NCBI GenBank assembly: GCA_007258455.2
Contig: VDFB02000001.1
Coordinates: forward strand, 13,067,918-13,131,917
Length of the DNA: 64,000 bases
Reading direction: 5' to 3'
From: Sequoia sempervirens
Taxonomy: Eukaryota; Streptophyta; Pinopsida; Cupressales; Cupressaceae
Part shown: positions 1 to 11,649 of the stretch, piece after piece
How positions within the stretch are numbered: position 1 is the stretch's first letter
Layout: every line of letters starts with the position of its first letter
Translations under genes and position numbers: made by a program
The notes under the pieces: model-generated
Told to the model about the DNA's origin: nothing
Seen by the model: the letters and a program-made list of their open reading frames with translations, nothing else
Databases searched by the model: none

Positions 1-1960
1 CATCCTCCGCTCCCCATCCTTCTTTAGTGCTAGTACTGCAGGTACTGCACATGGACTCAAACTCTCCCATATCAAACCCTTTCAACAACTCTTGAACTTG
101 TTTTTTCAACTCCTCATTTTCTGCTGGAGTCATTCTATGAGCTGCCTTATTTGGCAAACTGGCTCTAGGAATCAAGTCAATCTAATGACTGATCTTCCTT
201 ATTGGCAGTAAACCCTCAGGTACGTTATCAGAAACAATATCCTCAAACTCATCCAACATCCTAGAAATCTCTTCCGAACTTTTCACTACCCTCCTACTCA
301 CTCTAGGAATCAATGCATAACACACACGCCATGTTTCCATACCTTCTAAAAAAATTCTTCCATCTACATAACAAATTCTAGCACTACTGCATACCTTTTC
401 TTCAGTCTCCTTCAGGGGTTTCAACTTGTGACGAACCCCATCCTTTGTCAAGGAATAAGTGTTTGCATGGCCATCATGTATAGCTCGCCTATCAAACTGC
501 CATGGCCTTGCCAACAACATGTGACATGCATCCATGGTTATGATATCACAAAGTATCTCATCATGGTAGCTCCCGATCTTGAACTTTACTAGGCACTGCT
601 CATTGACCAAAACTTTGTGGTCTTTCTGCAACCAGGCAATCCGATATGGATGCGGGTTCCTTTCCCTCTTCAGCTTCAACTTTGTGACAATCTCCTCTGA
701 CACCAGATTATCGGTACTCCCACCATCAATACTGACATCACAACATTTTCCTTCACACTTGCACCTTGTACGAAATATATTTTTCCTTTTTTCTGGTTCC
801 TTTTCCTCAGTCACCAGGGCTCTCCTAATCACTAGGGCTTCTCCCCTTTCAACATCATCTGAATATTCAGATTGGGCCTCCTCATCTACATGCGCAACAC
901 TTCCACGACCTTTTGGCCTTTTGTCTGCCCTTCCTTGGTGTTGTGGACATTCATAGGCTCGATGCCCTTCTTCACCACACTGGAAACATGTTCCTTTGAA
1001 AGCACCTCTTCCAGATCCTTGTCCATATCTCCCTCATCCTCTACTTCTTTGATCACCACTATTTTGATCACGAGGGCGGTAGAAGTTGTCATTCATTTGG
1101 CTTCGGCTAGTACCCACATCTTCACTTTTCTTTTCATCATCATTTCAGCTTCTTGAAGGTCTTCCATTGCCCCTTCCACTTTGACCTCCTCGTCCTTTTT
1201 ACTTGCCATCAAATCTTTTGTTCATCTTCTCTTCCACCTTTAGAGCAAACTGATACACATCCTCAATGGTGGTCATTCTGACTAGGCTTAACTCCTCCTA
1301 AATGCTCGGTCGTAACCTATTAAGATATCTGGCTACCTTCTCCTTATTGGCCTCTGTGTGGCCCATTCTGATGATTATCTTGTGAAATTCTTCAGTATAT
1401 TCTTTCACAGATATGCTTCCTTGCTTTAACCCTTGCAATTTCTTTAATAGATCTAACTCATAGTCCACTGGTATGAACTGCTTCTTCAATTTCTCTACCA
1501 TGCGATCCCATTTGGTGATATTTCATTTTCCTCTTCGATTTCTTTCCAACTAGACCTCTTTCCACCAAATACTGGCATGGCCCTTCAGCTTTATTTTTGC
1601 AAACTTAACCTGATCTGGGTCCTCTATTTCCTCATACTCAAAATATTCTTCTAGCTCGTTGATCCAGTCGATCAGCTCTTCTGAGTTCAAACTTCTAGAA
1701 TAACTAGGGACTTCTGCTCTGGGTCTTTTCTTGGTCTTCAAAATGGCCCTTATTAGCCGCATTTGTTCTTAATCAATTGCTTCTTCTTCCTCTCCTTCAT
1801 CCTCACTTTCCTCCCTCAGGTTTAACCCTCTTCTCAATTGCTCTTGTAACGCATCAATCTGTCTCTGGAGGGCTGTCGGTGCATCTCTTCCACCAACATT
1901 TTTGCCACCTCGACCACCTCTGGCACCACCATGACTACCAAGCATCACTCTTGGAGGCAT
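1..1960 (-). pseudogene. Broken gag-protease-RT polyprotein
   Basis: One minus-strand frame runs from ATG at 1960 to the window edge. It starts with a Gly/Arg-rich head and an acidic stretch. A retrotransposon gag domain follows (KGHASIWWKEV near 1560, then FIPVDYE and YTEEFHK). A CCHC zinc knuckle of the form C-x2-C-x4-H-x4-C lies at 988-947. The aspartic protease has SIDGGSTDNLVS near 725. The linker and the first RT residues (IDLIPRASLPNKAA, about 180-140) follow. In-frame stops interrupt it, for example next to 1769, 1550, 1298 and 180. At about 180 the family normally has glutamine, so that TAG is likely a CAG-to-TAG change. Not functional as it stands. Confidence 0.85.
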
Positions 1961-2043
1961 CTTCCTTGACCTCGACCCACAACCACGGTCCTAGTGCGAA
2001 CTGCCTCACGATCGGCGATCTGTCCACATGCTCAAGAAAACCC

Positions 2044-2055
2044 GCTCTAATACCA
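2044..2055 (-). promoter_or_regulatory. Primer-binding site (initiator tRNA-Met type)
   Basis: The minus strand reads TGGTATTAGAGC five bases inside the proposed LTR end. This differs by one base from the usual plant retrotransposon site complementary to the 3' end of initiator tRNA-Met (TGGTATCAGAGC). It fixes the orientation and the inner edge of the 5' LTR. Confidence 0.75.
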
Positions 2056-2060
2056 CTTAA

Positions 2061-2694
2061 TGAGGGCGCAACCCGAGACTTAGAAAATAACCCACAAACA
2101 AGAGAATAATTTTATTATTCAGAAAATGGAGCTTCTTACATGCAGAGGATCTCATATCCTCAAGTTCTACAACACATGCAAGTTACAGAAAGCTACAGAA
2201 TCACCCTTTCGCAATATGCGAGCTTGTCCTCAAAAAGTTACCCAAAAATTAGAAACCCGCCCATAAATAGAGCTCCTCTTTAGTTTGGAGCCAAAACAAC
2301 ATTCAAATTTGAGTTTAGGTGGTTTGGCGCCGAAAATTTACAACATGAAGTTCAAATTTCAAAAGAGCATTTGCAATTGTATCTTCTAGAAAGTACGCCA
2401 ACTTCCCGGGGCCATAACTTTTGATTCAGGACTCTGATTCGCGAACTGTTTGAACCGTTGGAAAGGTCACGAAGTCAACAATGCACTCGAAATACGAGAA
2501 CTCTAAGTGCATCAAATCTAACTTAGAGGATTTTCAGGTGCAAATTTGGGAAACTAAAACTGCAGATAGAATAAAAACTATAAATTGGAAATTTCATTAT
2601 GACGAAAAGGGTATCCAAAAATGTAAAAACATCTAAAAACTGAGAAACTTGAAATTTAACTATTTTTGGGTGATGCAAGATTGCCCTTACACCA
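2061..2694 (-). repeat. 5' LTR of the gypsy element
   Basis: On the minus strand this block begins TGGTGTAAGGGC at 2694 and ends CGCCCTCA at 2061, giving TG...CA ends. It lies directly outside the primer-binding site and is about 634 bp long. The partner LTR is outside the window, so the outer edge rests on the TG terminus and is approximate. Confidence 0.6.
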
Positions 2695-3988
2695 CTAGAT
2701 GCTCCTGCATCATAAATATTGATGATGTGGTTAAAATCTTTGTTTAATCAAGGGAAATAATCATGCCATTTGATGGGCCCAGCCAGATGATGAATCACTC
2801 GAGTCTAAATTAGCTTCTTTGTAGTCAGTTATGAAACTTCTACTTACAACACCAATCTGGCATATTTCTCTATGTCCTGCTTTAGTCTTGTTTAAGTTTT
2901 GCTTTAGTTTTGTTTTAATCTTTAGTTAGACACCTTGAATCTTGGCAGTTAATTGCCATGTTGTAAATTCAATAAGGATATGTTTATAAATATCCATGTT
3001 TCAGTTTTAAATAGGAGTTAGATAATTTTCAATCAGATTGTTGTAATTGATGGCAATACTTTGTTCTATGTCCCGCTTTGATCAAATTGAATGAAAGCAA
3101 AAATTTAATTCAATCACTGTGTTAAGGGATCTTACCTGAGGAAGAGCAGGGCTCGCTCAACAAAAAGGATCGATCTTGTGTTGGTATTTTACTAAGTTAT
3201 GCTATTTCTATTCATTGATATTAAATTTGAAGTGTTAGATGTTAATTCTAGAATGATAAGTTGTTGAATCATTTTTAGTTATTGGATGATAAATCTGGAT
3301 AGTTAATTCTGTTTGAATTGCTTTTGAATTTAGTTTATGATGGTTAGATTAAGTTGTTAGAATCATTATAAGGTTTATTAGATTAATTGGATTTAGATGT
3401 TGTTCGAAGTAATTAAGTTTGGTAATTATTTATTAAGTTTAATTAGAAGAAATGATAAGAACTTATGGAAAGATGGAATTGAAGTTTGTTGGAAATCTGT
3501 TCATGGAAATTAGTGTTTATGTTTTCTAGATTAATTGTCATTTCCTTGTAGTTCATTTTTGTTCTTAAAATAGCATTTAATTTCCAACAAATCTTAAGAG
3601 AAGATTTCTTTTAAAGCAAAATAGAATTAACTTGGGTTTCATATTTTAAATTAAGAATTAAAGTAAATGTTAGTCCTCTCCATGAATCGGTCTCAATCAA
3701 AGTCCGATGAAGTCATAAATAAGTCAACAAAACTTTAGTTTAGGAAATAAGATAGAATTAATCTTTAAGAATTAGTCGCTATAGTTCAGCTCCTGAGAGC
3801 TCCTAAAGAGCTCCTGAAAGCTCCTGAAGACTCTTCAAGAAGCCAAATCAATACCTGAAGTCACTGTTTATAGTGCAAACCCCCAAAAATCGGTGACAAC
3901 CATCCTTACCGCATATAGCTCTAAGACACAGCTAGTTTGATAAATAATTGACTAAATGATGCAAGTTGTGACATCAATGACCTTTCCC
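2695..3988. other. AT-rich non-coding stretch, possibly an old LTR fragment
   Basis: No credible coding frame. On the plus strand 2981-3180 has the look of an LTR promoter and leader: TTTATAAATATCC near 2980, then a stretch ending in a GC-richer block (GCTCGCTC near 3150). No partner repeat or primer-binding site was found, so an LTR origin is only a guess. The rest is low-complexity AT-rich DNA. Confidence 0.3.
3789..3830. repeat. Short GCTCCTGA microsatellite-like run
   Basis: Four imperfect units of 10-11 bp, each starting GCTCCT(G/A)A, stand in tandem. The run is isolated and shorter than an ordinary minisatellite. Confidence 0.6.
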
Positions 3989-3992
3989 ATCA

Positions 3993-5450
3993 ATGCTAGG
4001 ATCCCTAAACCATACCTTCTTGGCCTTGATTCTTAGGGAAAAGAAGCCACAAGAAATAAATGACATCAAACTGCTTTCTATTTGCAACATGATTTACAAG
4101 ATACCAAAATTATTGCCAATAGACTTGAAAGGAAGTCATAAAGTCAATCATCTTAGAGGAGCAAAGTGGGTTCACACCCAGGAGATCAATAGTGGAAGGC
4201 ATCATAATAGCATATGAAACTATACATTCAGAAAGGAAGGGAAGAGATGCTTTCATGATTCCCAAACTTGATATTCTAAAGGCCTATGACTTCATGGATA
4301 GGCAATTTTTGGTGGAACTACTAGAAAATTTTGGGTTTAGTGCGAGGTGGATCAACTGGGTTAGAAGCTGCATTTCTAAACCAAAATTTTCAATCCTAGT
4401 AAATGGTGTTTCACATGGCTTCTTTGCTTCCTCTAGGGGTATTAGGCAAGGAGACCCATTGTCTCCCTTTCTATTCATTATGATGGCAGAGGCTCTTGGC
4501 AAGGGCATTAGTTCACTAAGGAGGGAAGGAATTTGGTAAGATGTGACTGTGGCTAACAAGTTGGACCCTATTACCCATCAAAAAAATTTGGATGACACCA
4601 TTTTATTTGGTGTTCCTTGTACAAAGGAAGCCAAGACTATCAAAACATTCCTTGATTACTGTTTGGCGTCTAGGTAAGGTATTAACTAGCGGAAATCACA
4701 GGTCTTCTTTCTAAACACCCAACTAAGTCTCCAAAAATACTTGGAAAGAATTATGAACTTGAGGGTAGCAAAATTTCTTGGGTGTTTCTTGGGGATGCCC
4801 CTATTTGCAAGAATTAATAAAAAGTGTTATTGGGAAAGCTTAATCAACAATTGTAAAAATAAAGTGGGAACTTGGAAAGGAAAATGGTTGTCCTCAGTTG
4901 GAAGATTTTTTGATGATTAAAGTGGTCCTATCATCCATTCCACTTTACTCTATGGCATGCTTAAAAATTCCTAAGGTGATGGGGGAGGACCTTAACCAGA
5001 TCCTTAGTAGGTTCTTTTGGAGTGGTGTCAGGGATCAACAAAAATTCCCTCTAGTTGCTTGGCTCAAAATTTGCTCTCCAAAAGAGGCTGGTGGGGTAGG
5101 CATTAGATAGTTAGCAATAATGAATTTTTCTATGGGGGCCAAGCTATCTTGGAATATTTATGCAAAAGGTGAACATAAATGGGTCAAAATTCTTAGAAGA
5201 AAGTACCTTGACTCAGATGATCCTACCCATATTCTGACTACTACGGATCCTCCCAAGGGCTTTGCAATTTGGAATGATATATTAGAGTGCAGGGATATTG
5301 TCACAAAACACGTGACTTGGGAAATTAGAAATGGACAAAGTGCTTCATTTTGGAAAGGATCATGGGGTGGGTTGGAGCCCATCGCTAGCCATTCCAACCT
5401 AGAGGATATCAAAATGGAGACCCTCTGAGTTTGAGGTAGTAAGGTCTACA
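3993..5450 (+). pseudogene. LINE A reverse transcriptase remnant
   Basis: Fragments in shifting frames carry LINE RT landmarks. SICNMIYKI near 4080 is the region after the finger motif. LDILKAYDFMDRQF near 4270 is the A-block aspartate region. GIRQGDPLSPFLFIMMAEAL near 4440 is the B block. The normally invariant DD block survives as LDDTILFG near 4590. SSIPLYSMACLKIP, RFFWSG and GGVGIR (4930-5110) and MGAKLSWNIYAKGEHKW (from 5129) are the connection region typical of plant LINEs. Stops at 4537-4539, 5108-5110 and elsewhere rule out function. Confidence 0.85.
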
Positions 5451-6710
5451 ATTATGGAACTATAACTATACAAAATGGATTGTTGCTTTGGGAGTGGCAC
5501 TCTCTATAGGATATTAATATGCCCCAAGACTAGAAGGTGGAGCTTTCCATAATCCTAAGAAATAGAACCTTTGTTCCCTCCAATCAAGAGGACATCATTA
5601 GATGGTGTGCATCTTCTATAGGCGTCTACAAAGTTAAATTTGGGTATAAAGACAAGGAAGCTGCAATTGCAAGACATAATTGGTTAAGAAAACTTATCTG
5701 GAATAAAAATTGTCTTTCAAAGGTAGGGTTTTTGCTTGGATGACGATACAAAAAAGGATTCTTACTAAAGATTGGTTGGAAAAATTTGGTGTTCAGGGGT
5801 CAGGGTGATGTGTACTATGCAATTGTAGCAATGAAACAACCAACCACATCCTTTTTACATGTCCATATGCTAATTCCTATGGGAAATTCTTCATGAGGAA
5901 GGTGGACCTCTAATGCCTGATACAGTCCCTGGATGTGGAAATGTGGTTTAATATGTGGCTGCAAAATTGTAGGAAATCGATCTATGACAACCTCTGGTTT
6001 GTTATTCCTTCCACCATTATTTGGGAAATTTGAAAGGAATGAAGTAGGAGAATCTTCCAAGACAAGGAAATGGAAATTGAGAGGCTTTGTAGCAAAATTG
6101 AAGGACACATAATAGAATTAGTCAATGAAGCTCCCTACAACAAATCAAGCAAGAAGAGGGTCTTTACGAGTTGGGATGACTTGATATCAAAAGTTTTTTC
6201 AGGCCTTAAAATTCCCTCCATGTGTGGGGTAGGGGTGTCCAGTCAGGCAAAAAGGAAGGAGGTGAGATGGGAGGCCCCAAAGTCTAGCTGGATCAAGGTC
6301 AATTTTGATGGTGTCTTAAAGGGAAACCCCAGTTTGAGTGGTGCTAGCTATATTGTGCGTGATGAAAAAGGAAAGGTCTTGGCAAAAAGGTCTATCTATC
6401 TAGGAAATAACACCAACAACATTGCGGATTTCAGAGACACTAATTGGCCTATAGTTGGGGTGGGAGATTGGTGCTAAACACATTCACCTCGAGGAGGACT
6501 CCCTCATTACTATCAATGCCATTCAACTCAATAATTATCCAAACTAGAAGTTATGCCAATGGCTTTGGGCCATCAAAGAATTTCTTGAGGGATTTGAGGA
6601 GTACAAGCAAATCCATGTATACAGGGAGGGAAATGAATTGGCAGACGAACTGGAAAAAGCGACAGTGGAAAAGACACAACAATGAGGTGTTTGACATGTA
6701 GACATGAAAG
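5450..6710 (+). pseudogene. LINE A zf-RVT and RNase H remnant
   Basis: WCASSIGVYKVKFGYK near 5600 leads into a broken cysteine/histidine-rich region (CVLCN...HILFTCPYA, about 5800-5870) like the zf-RVT domain of plant LINEs. From about 6270 the text SSWIKVNFDGVLKGNPSLSG matches the first strand and first catalytic Asp of a LINE RNase H, followed by an IADFRD-like remnant. Frameshifts split the domain after about 6480. Confidence 0.75.
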
Positions 6711-7270
6711 TAGATGGATCCTGGTAACAATGATGTGTGGGATAGCCTCGTTCCTATGCACATTGGGTATGGTTGGATTGCTATGTTATCCAACACACAT
6801 AAATTGGAAAGTGTTCCTAAGCACATAAGAGTTATTTGGAGTTCAGCTTTGCATACAATTGGGGGTCTATTGGCACTAATGCAGAGGGTGAAAAGATGGG
6901 GCTTTGTCATCTTAATGTGTGGTGGAATGGAAAGATATGATTCCAAGTTGGACCCAACAATTAATATCCCACAAGGTATGTCACAAGATCTTAAATAAAG
7001 TGTCGAATAATACAACAATTAATGAGTGATCAAGCACCCATCATGATGACACAAGGAAGGCTACTATAAATAGGCAGTGGAGGTGACTGATGAGCCATTC
7101 TTTTTTTTGGTTTAGTGCTTTGATGATTGGGATGTGATGGACACACCAATATGATTGAACTCTATAAGAAGGAAAATGTATTTTCAGGGGGAGGTCACAG
7201 ATAAAACGTTGAAGGCCATCCTTGCTACAGACCATCCTTTGGTCTTGCAAGCAGTTAAGAAAGTGTTGGG

Positions 7271-7852
7271 GTGGAGTTCTTGATTATGTATCACTGCTAC
7301 AAGGTAAACACATATGTCACGACAATTTTTTTGGCAGTGCTTTTATACATGGGCGTGACTAAGGCCAAGACCAAGTTTCTATGCCAAAAGATATTCTTAC
7401 ATGCCTTTCTCAATGAAATTGATGCAGCCCTAGACAATGTGGATGACAATCTTCTTAGTCCACTGCCACAAAACTACTACATGTTGTTGGGTCGAGGGTT
7501 GGAGGTGAAGAAATTCCCCATTGTTTGCAACCTTAAGCTGAAGGCATTAGAAAGGCGATGGGGGGAAATGGAGTGGAGGATAACCTTTCTAAAGAGGGTG
7601 GTTGGAATCACCTTGGTGCCAGGGGCGAGGTGGGTGAAGGATTGCATAAATGTGGAAGGGTTGGAGTTGGATGTTGAAGATGAGGATGAGGAGTATTGGG
7701 GTCTAGGCCCGAGCAAGCAATGGGTGGTGAATGACTTTAGGGATATTGAGGAGATCATGAATAATCCGACCCATCATGCTTGTGGCAATGACTATCTTGT
7801 GGTGGTTGGTGTGCTAGATGCAAGGAAATTGCAAGAGGAAGGTGATTCTTAG
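7271..7852 (+). CDS. Uncharacterised 193-codon frame in the LINE A tail
   Basis: This uninterrupted frame lies downstream of the RNase H remnant and upstream of the A-rich end, so it belongs to the 3' tail of LINE A. The product is not recognised. It has a hydrophobic start (residues about 15-30), a central LERRWGEMEWRITFLKRVVG segment, an acidic run (ELDVEDEDEEYWG, about 135-147) and a charged C-terminus. An intact frame of this size is unexpected inside an element whose RT is full of stops. It could be chance, a captured gene piece or a conserved tail ORF. The start is uncertain. Confidence 0.35.
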   Translation: MEFLIMYHCYKVNTYVTTIFLAVLLYMGVTKAKTKFLCQKIFLHAFLNEIDAALDNVDDNLLSPLPQNYYMLLGRGLEVKKFPIVCNLKLKALERRWGEMEWRITFLKRVVGITLVPGARWVKDCINVEGLELDVEDEDEEYWGLGPSKQWVVNDFRDIEEIMNNPTHHACGNDYLVVVGVLDARKLQEEGDS

Positions 7853-8204
7853 CCCTCGGATGGTGGTTTCTACAATGGGAATGTGTTAAAAATAGGGTCT
7901 ATCGATGTAATTTTTTCTATAGTAGTCTCTTTTTTTGTCATATCTATGAATCTGCAATCGTAAAACTAATTGGCCCAAATTTTATAGCTATGGATGCCTC
8001 AATGAAATACAAAGTAATAAGGTTTTGTTTGTAATTAGGCCGAGGGTGGAATGCGATGTATATACCAAAGCTTATGCATATTGGTAAAGGATGTACAAGG
8101 TAGTATTGGGATGGGACACTAAACACAAATTTCACTATAATTTTTTGATAATCAATATAATGGATGTTGCCCCTTAGCAGCTATTTATCTATCAAAAAAA
8201 AATA

Positions 8205-10552
8205 AAAATTATTGTTGCATGTTAAAAAAGGGAGATTTAGTTTGTGAATAAAAGAAGGTTATGATGTAGGAAAATATTGTAACAAATTAATCTAGAATCC
8301 CTAAAAAAATTCTTGAAATTTGAGCAAAATCAAACTTTTGAGTCATCCAAGTATGTCAAACCTTGACAATGAAGACCTTGGAGAGACTTGAGTGTTGTCT
8401 ATTTTTAGGAGAGGTAGGGTGATTTCCAAGTAATCTCATTATTTCCAACTTGATCATGTCAAGTAACACGTTAATTGGTTGGTGCTAGAAGGAGGGTCTT
8501 GATATTGGAATCTATATAAGCATCTATAATGTATAGGATAGGCAAAAGAAACATTAAATTACTAAGCATTTTTAATTACCACAAAACTAGAGCTAACAAA
8601 GGAATACCTAAGGCTAGAATTGTTTAATCAACATCAATTTATCTAAGAAATATTGATGATCTCATGAATTCCTGAAATAACTTGTGTTATGACACTGATG
8701 GATACTTGCAACAACCTATACAAGGATATATGCACTTTCTAACTTACTACTACCTGAGGTGACAATATTTTTCCTAAAAAATATTACCCTATAAAATCTC
8801 TTATAGGACTCAAATTAAAAGATGAACTAATTGCACATGGAAGTGTTAGTAGTGAATGAGGCAAGGTGGACCCTAGATAGAACCTCAATTCACTAACATT
8901 GTAAAAGTGTGGATATTCCTTGACATCTCCACTTTTTCACATAATACAAAAGAATAACGCAAATGCAAGAAATGCAAGGTTGTAGGGAAATGGTATAAAT
9001 TAGGCAAGTTGCTTGAGAGGGTGATTTCCATGTATTCCTTTGTATATTAAGGCAATTTGTGGGGATGTGGGAATAACAAGATTACGAGAATATCTCCTCC
9101 CTACCACAAGAGCCCTACATCTTCGCAAAAACTCAACAATTCAACTTTATTGACTCATCCCTTTTTATAGAAAAAATTAGCGACTTTATCAATAATCTAA
9201 ATTTATTTTAGTACAAATAAAACATTATAAACTCATGTCTAGAATGATTTAAAGGCTACAAAAGGAAAAAATAAAATTGAATGACACTTGATATAAACAC
9301 TGAAGTTATCTAATGGGAATGATATTTTTTTTGAAAAATGATAAAAAGTGGTATAAGACTATGGGAACAACAATGAAGAATATCTTTGTTGTAGCAAAAA
9401 AATTGACAATCTTGATATTGTGAAATGAATGCCTTCAATTTGGAAAACACTTTAGGATCATAAAAATATTTGAAATGCCTATAATTTGAATCCTGACCAT
9501 GTGGGATTGATTTTTTCATTTGTAATATTGACCTAGCATGCATAAGAGATTTAAAACACAATATAATCATGTTGAAAATAGAATTTTGAAACCTATTTAC
9601 CCCTTTCTTTGGTATTTTGTTGGATGTAAGGACATTTGGTATTGAAAAATACCATGGGAAGATTTTCAAATCACAAGAGTAATGTTCTCTTAGGTTTTGA
9701 TTGATTAAATTCCCTTCATGATCATCAAAGAATATCAAGGACAACAACCAATCATGCAAGCATCCTAGATGAATGTGATGCAAATTAAGGTCCTTTTAGT
9801 GCTCCAAAACAAAGTGTTCTTAGAATGGTTCTTTTCTTCAATATATAGGATTTTTAAATATAAATTACTCAATTTAATTCACACTAAATGCCTTTAAATA
9901 CCAAGATATAACAATTAATTATGTAAACATGTACCAAGTTGATTCATAGCAATTAATACAATAGGTGGGAGTTAGTAAAATTTAAATTTTGGTAGTTAAT
10001 TCCATTTGGTGTGGGGAATACTCCCACATGCCTTGGGATTGACCTAGGATAATGAAAGTGTAAATATTGAGGTGGGAAATGAATGTATGGGTATAGGCGC
10101 AAGGATGAGAGTATTAAACAAGTTATAAATGGTGAATGGATATGAATACTTGGAAACATGAAAAGATATGGTTGAATATATAAAAACATGTGAAAATGGA
10201 CATGGGTGAAGGATTGAGAAATGAGCTCACTTTAAATACAAAACTATTATATTTTTATTTAGTTATTTATTTTTATTGGATTAACTTAAAGAAAATCATT
10301 ACAATAAGAAAGAAACAAAAAAATATGTTCAGAAGTAAATAAGAACCTTAACATGGGTATTCAAATCTCACCATCACACTAATTTATGCAAGAGTGCATT
10401 TATTTCTTTACTAACATGATAATAAATAAACCTAGCTACTTACCGCATTGTCCCATTTGGTTGCTTTCTCTTATTTATCATTGAAACATGAGATCTCATG
10501 AATTTTTTTGAAGTATAATGTATAATATGAATTATTCTCCATAAATGGTGGA
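8205..10552. other. AT-rich intergenic DNA without recognised features
   Basis: About 2.3 kb of AT-rich sequence. The open frames here are short, contain runs of low-complexity residues and resemble no family I know. I see no LTR, terminal inverted repeat or RNA gene in this stretch. Confidence 0.5.
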
Positions 10553-10596
10553 GTAGCTACACTTTCAATTTTTTTTTTTTTTTGTAGCTACACTTT
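10553..10596 (-). mobile_element. Tail-only retro-insertion with 13-bp TSD
   Basis: GTAGCTACACTTT occurs at 10553-10565 and again, identically, at 10584-10596. Between the copies are only CAA and fifteen T. On the minus strand this is a poly(A) tail of 15 with three extra bases, bounded by an exact 13-bp duplication. That is the outcome expected of LINE-type target-primed reverse transcription that stopped just after the tail. Confidence 0.7.
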
Positions 10597-11013
10597 AAGA
10601 ATTATAATTTTAGTTATGAGTAAATAACTATCAAGAATGCCCTCAAATTTTTGGACATCTTTTGTCAAGCTTTTGGCTCAACCCTTCAATGACACAAGAC
10701 TTAGTGTTAACGAAAATCCTTTCTTCATTCACCTCTTGGCTTCAAGCCTTCAATTGGAAATGGATTGGGCATTGAGAAATATTCAAATTTATAAGTATCC
10801 CTTTTGCATTCTAGGCTTCTCAGGTTGCCTTATTGCAAGCGTTGCTTTCCAAAATTTAAATTAAGCTTGCATACTAGATCATGAAGCCCCATTCAGTGGT
10901 AGGGAAATTGCAAGTTTGATCAAACATTATTGTGGCCACTCACGTGTATTACTCCTCATGTTGGATTCCTTCTAAAGCTTCTAACATGAAGTTGGAGAAG
11001 CTTCTCCAATATT
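10597..11013 (+). pseudogene. Unrecognised coding debris left of the copia element
   Basis: A plus-strand frame from 10637 to 10864 continues, with stops, towards 11010 (for example WTSFVKLLAQPFNDTRLSV and MDWALRNIQIYKYPFCILGF). The amino-acid texture is protein-like, but I cannot assign a family. It abuts the left copia LTR. It may have been continuous with the plus-strand debris at 15854-17460 before the copia element inserted; that is inference. Confidence 0.3.
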
Positions 11014-11630
11014 TTCTTTCGGCTTAAGGTAACGAAACAACTTCCTATAATAATCTTGAGAGGAGGGTGACACAAAACTTTACAAATCTTGACAACAGTT
11101 ACAGAAACTTAAACAAAAATAAACATAAATATCATGCATACCACAACACAATGATTTATGTGTGGAAAACCCTTTTAGGGGAAAACCCCACACTCCAAAA
11201 GTTACCCAATATATAATTCAAAATCACAAAGATTACAATAAACTTGCAGAGCAAGCTTCTTATATGAATATCAACAATCGGAGATCCAAAGGCAACATTA
11301 TCATTATCAGAGTCTCATAATACATCATAATACACAACTATAATACAAAACCCTCATAAAATAGGGTTACCTTCTAGGGAAATACAAGCCAACAAAATAT
11401 TTACCGTCAGATCTAAGACCTAATGATGAACGGTCTACATTTACAATAATAAAATATACATGAAATGTGGCTTTCGCGGGTGCTACCCCCAAACCCCCAC
11501 CAGGGCACGCGGCTTGTCAGGGGGATGAGCCCCCCAAACCCCACAAGGGGGTACCCTCTGCACCCCTTATGCTTACTTACCAATAATAAACCTTTTTGTA
11601 ATTGGAATGTTGAGACACATTTTTCCAACA
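11014..11630 (-). repeat. 3' LTR of the copia element
   Basis: On the minus strand it starts TGTTGGAAAAATGTGTCTC at 11630, right after the polypurine tract. It matches the right LTR along most of its length: the AACTTCCT region, the AAACATAAATATCATGCATACC block, the GGAAAACCC motif and the ACCTAATGATGAACGGTCTA block. The last dozen bases at the left edge are diverged, so that boundary is approximate. Confidence 0.8.
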
Positions 11631-11645
11631 AATCTCCCACTTAAA
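11631..11645 (-). promoter_or_regulatory. Polypurine tract of the copia element
   Basis: The minus strand reads TTTAAGTGGGAGATT directly before the TGTTGG start of the 3' LTR. Plant copia elements typically have an AAGTGGGAGATT-like purine tract here to prime plus-strand DNA. Confidence 0.75.
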
Positions 11646-11649
11646 AAGC

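Larger units (their letters stand above)
1..2694 (-). mobile_element. Ty3/gypsy LTR retrotransposon, 5' portion
   Basis: Reading leftward on the minus strand the order is 5' LTR (2694-2061), primer-binding site (2055-2044), gag, zinc knuckle, protease and the first residues of reverse transcriptase at the window edge. The order gag-protease-RT and the single gag-pol frame fit a chromovirus-like Ty3/gypsy element. The rest of pol and the 3' LTR lie beyond position 1. The reading frame carries several stops, so the copy is dead. Type and orientation are clear; the exact lineage is not. Confidence 0.85.
3989..8204 (+). mobile_element. LINE A, decayed plant L1-type retrotransposon
   Basis: Plus-strand remnants occur in the order of a plant L1-like ORF2: RT palm, RT thumb/connection, zf-RVT-like zinc region and RNase H. 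A long tail region follows and ends at an A-rich terminus (ATCAAAAAAAAATAAAA, 8191-8207). No endonuclease or ORF1 is seen, so the copy is 5' truncated. Stops and frameshifts are frequent. I found no convincing target-site duplication. Confidence 0.8.

Noticed and set aside
579..1156. Plus-strand Ser/Phe-rich frames
   Set aside because: They are complements of the gypsy gag-protease coding strand.
9310..10189. Minus-strand frames of 157 and 78 codons in AT-rich DNA
   Set aside because: Composition is dominated by Ile, Phe, His, Ser and Lys with no motif; length is within what AT-rich random sequence gives.
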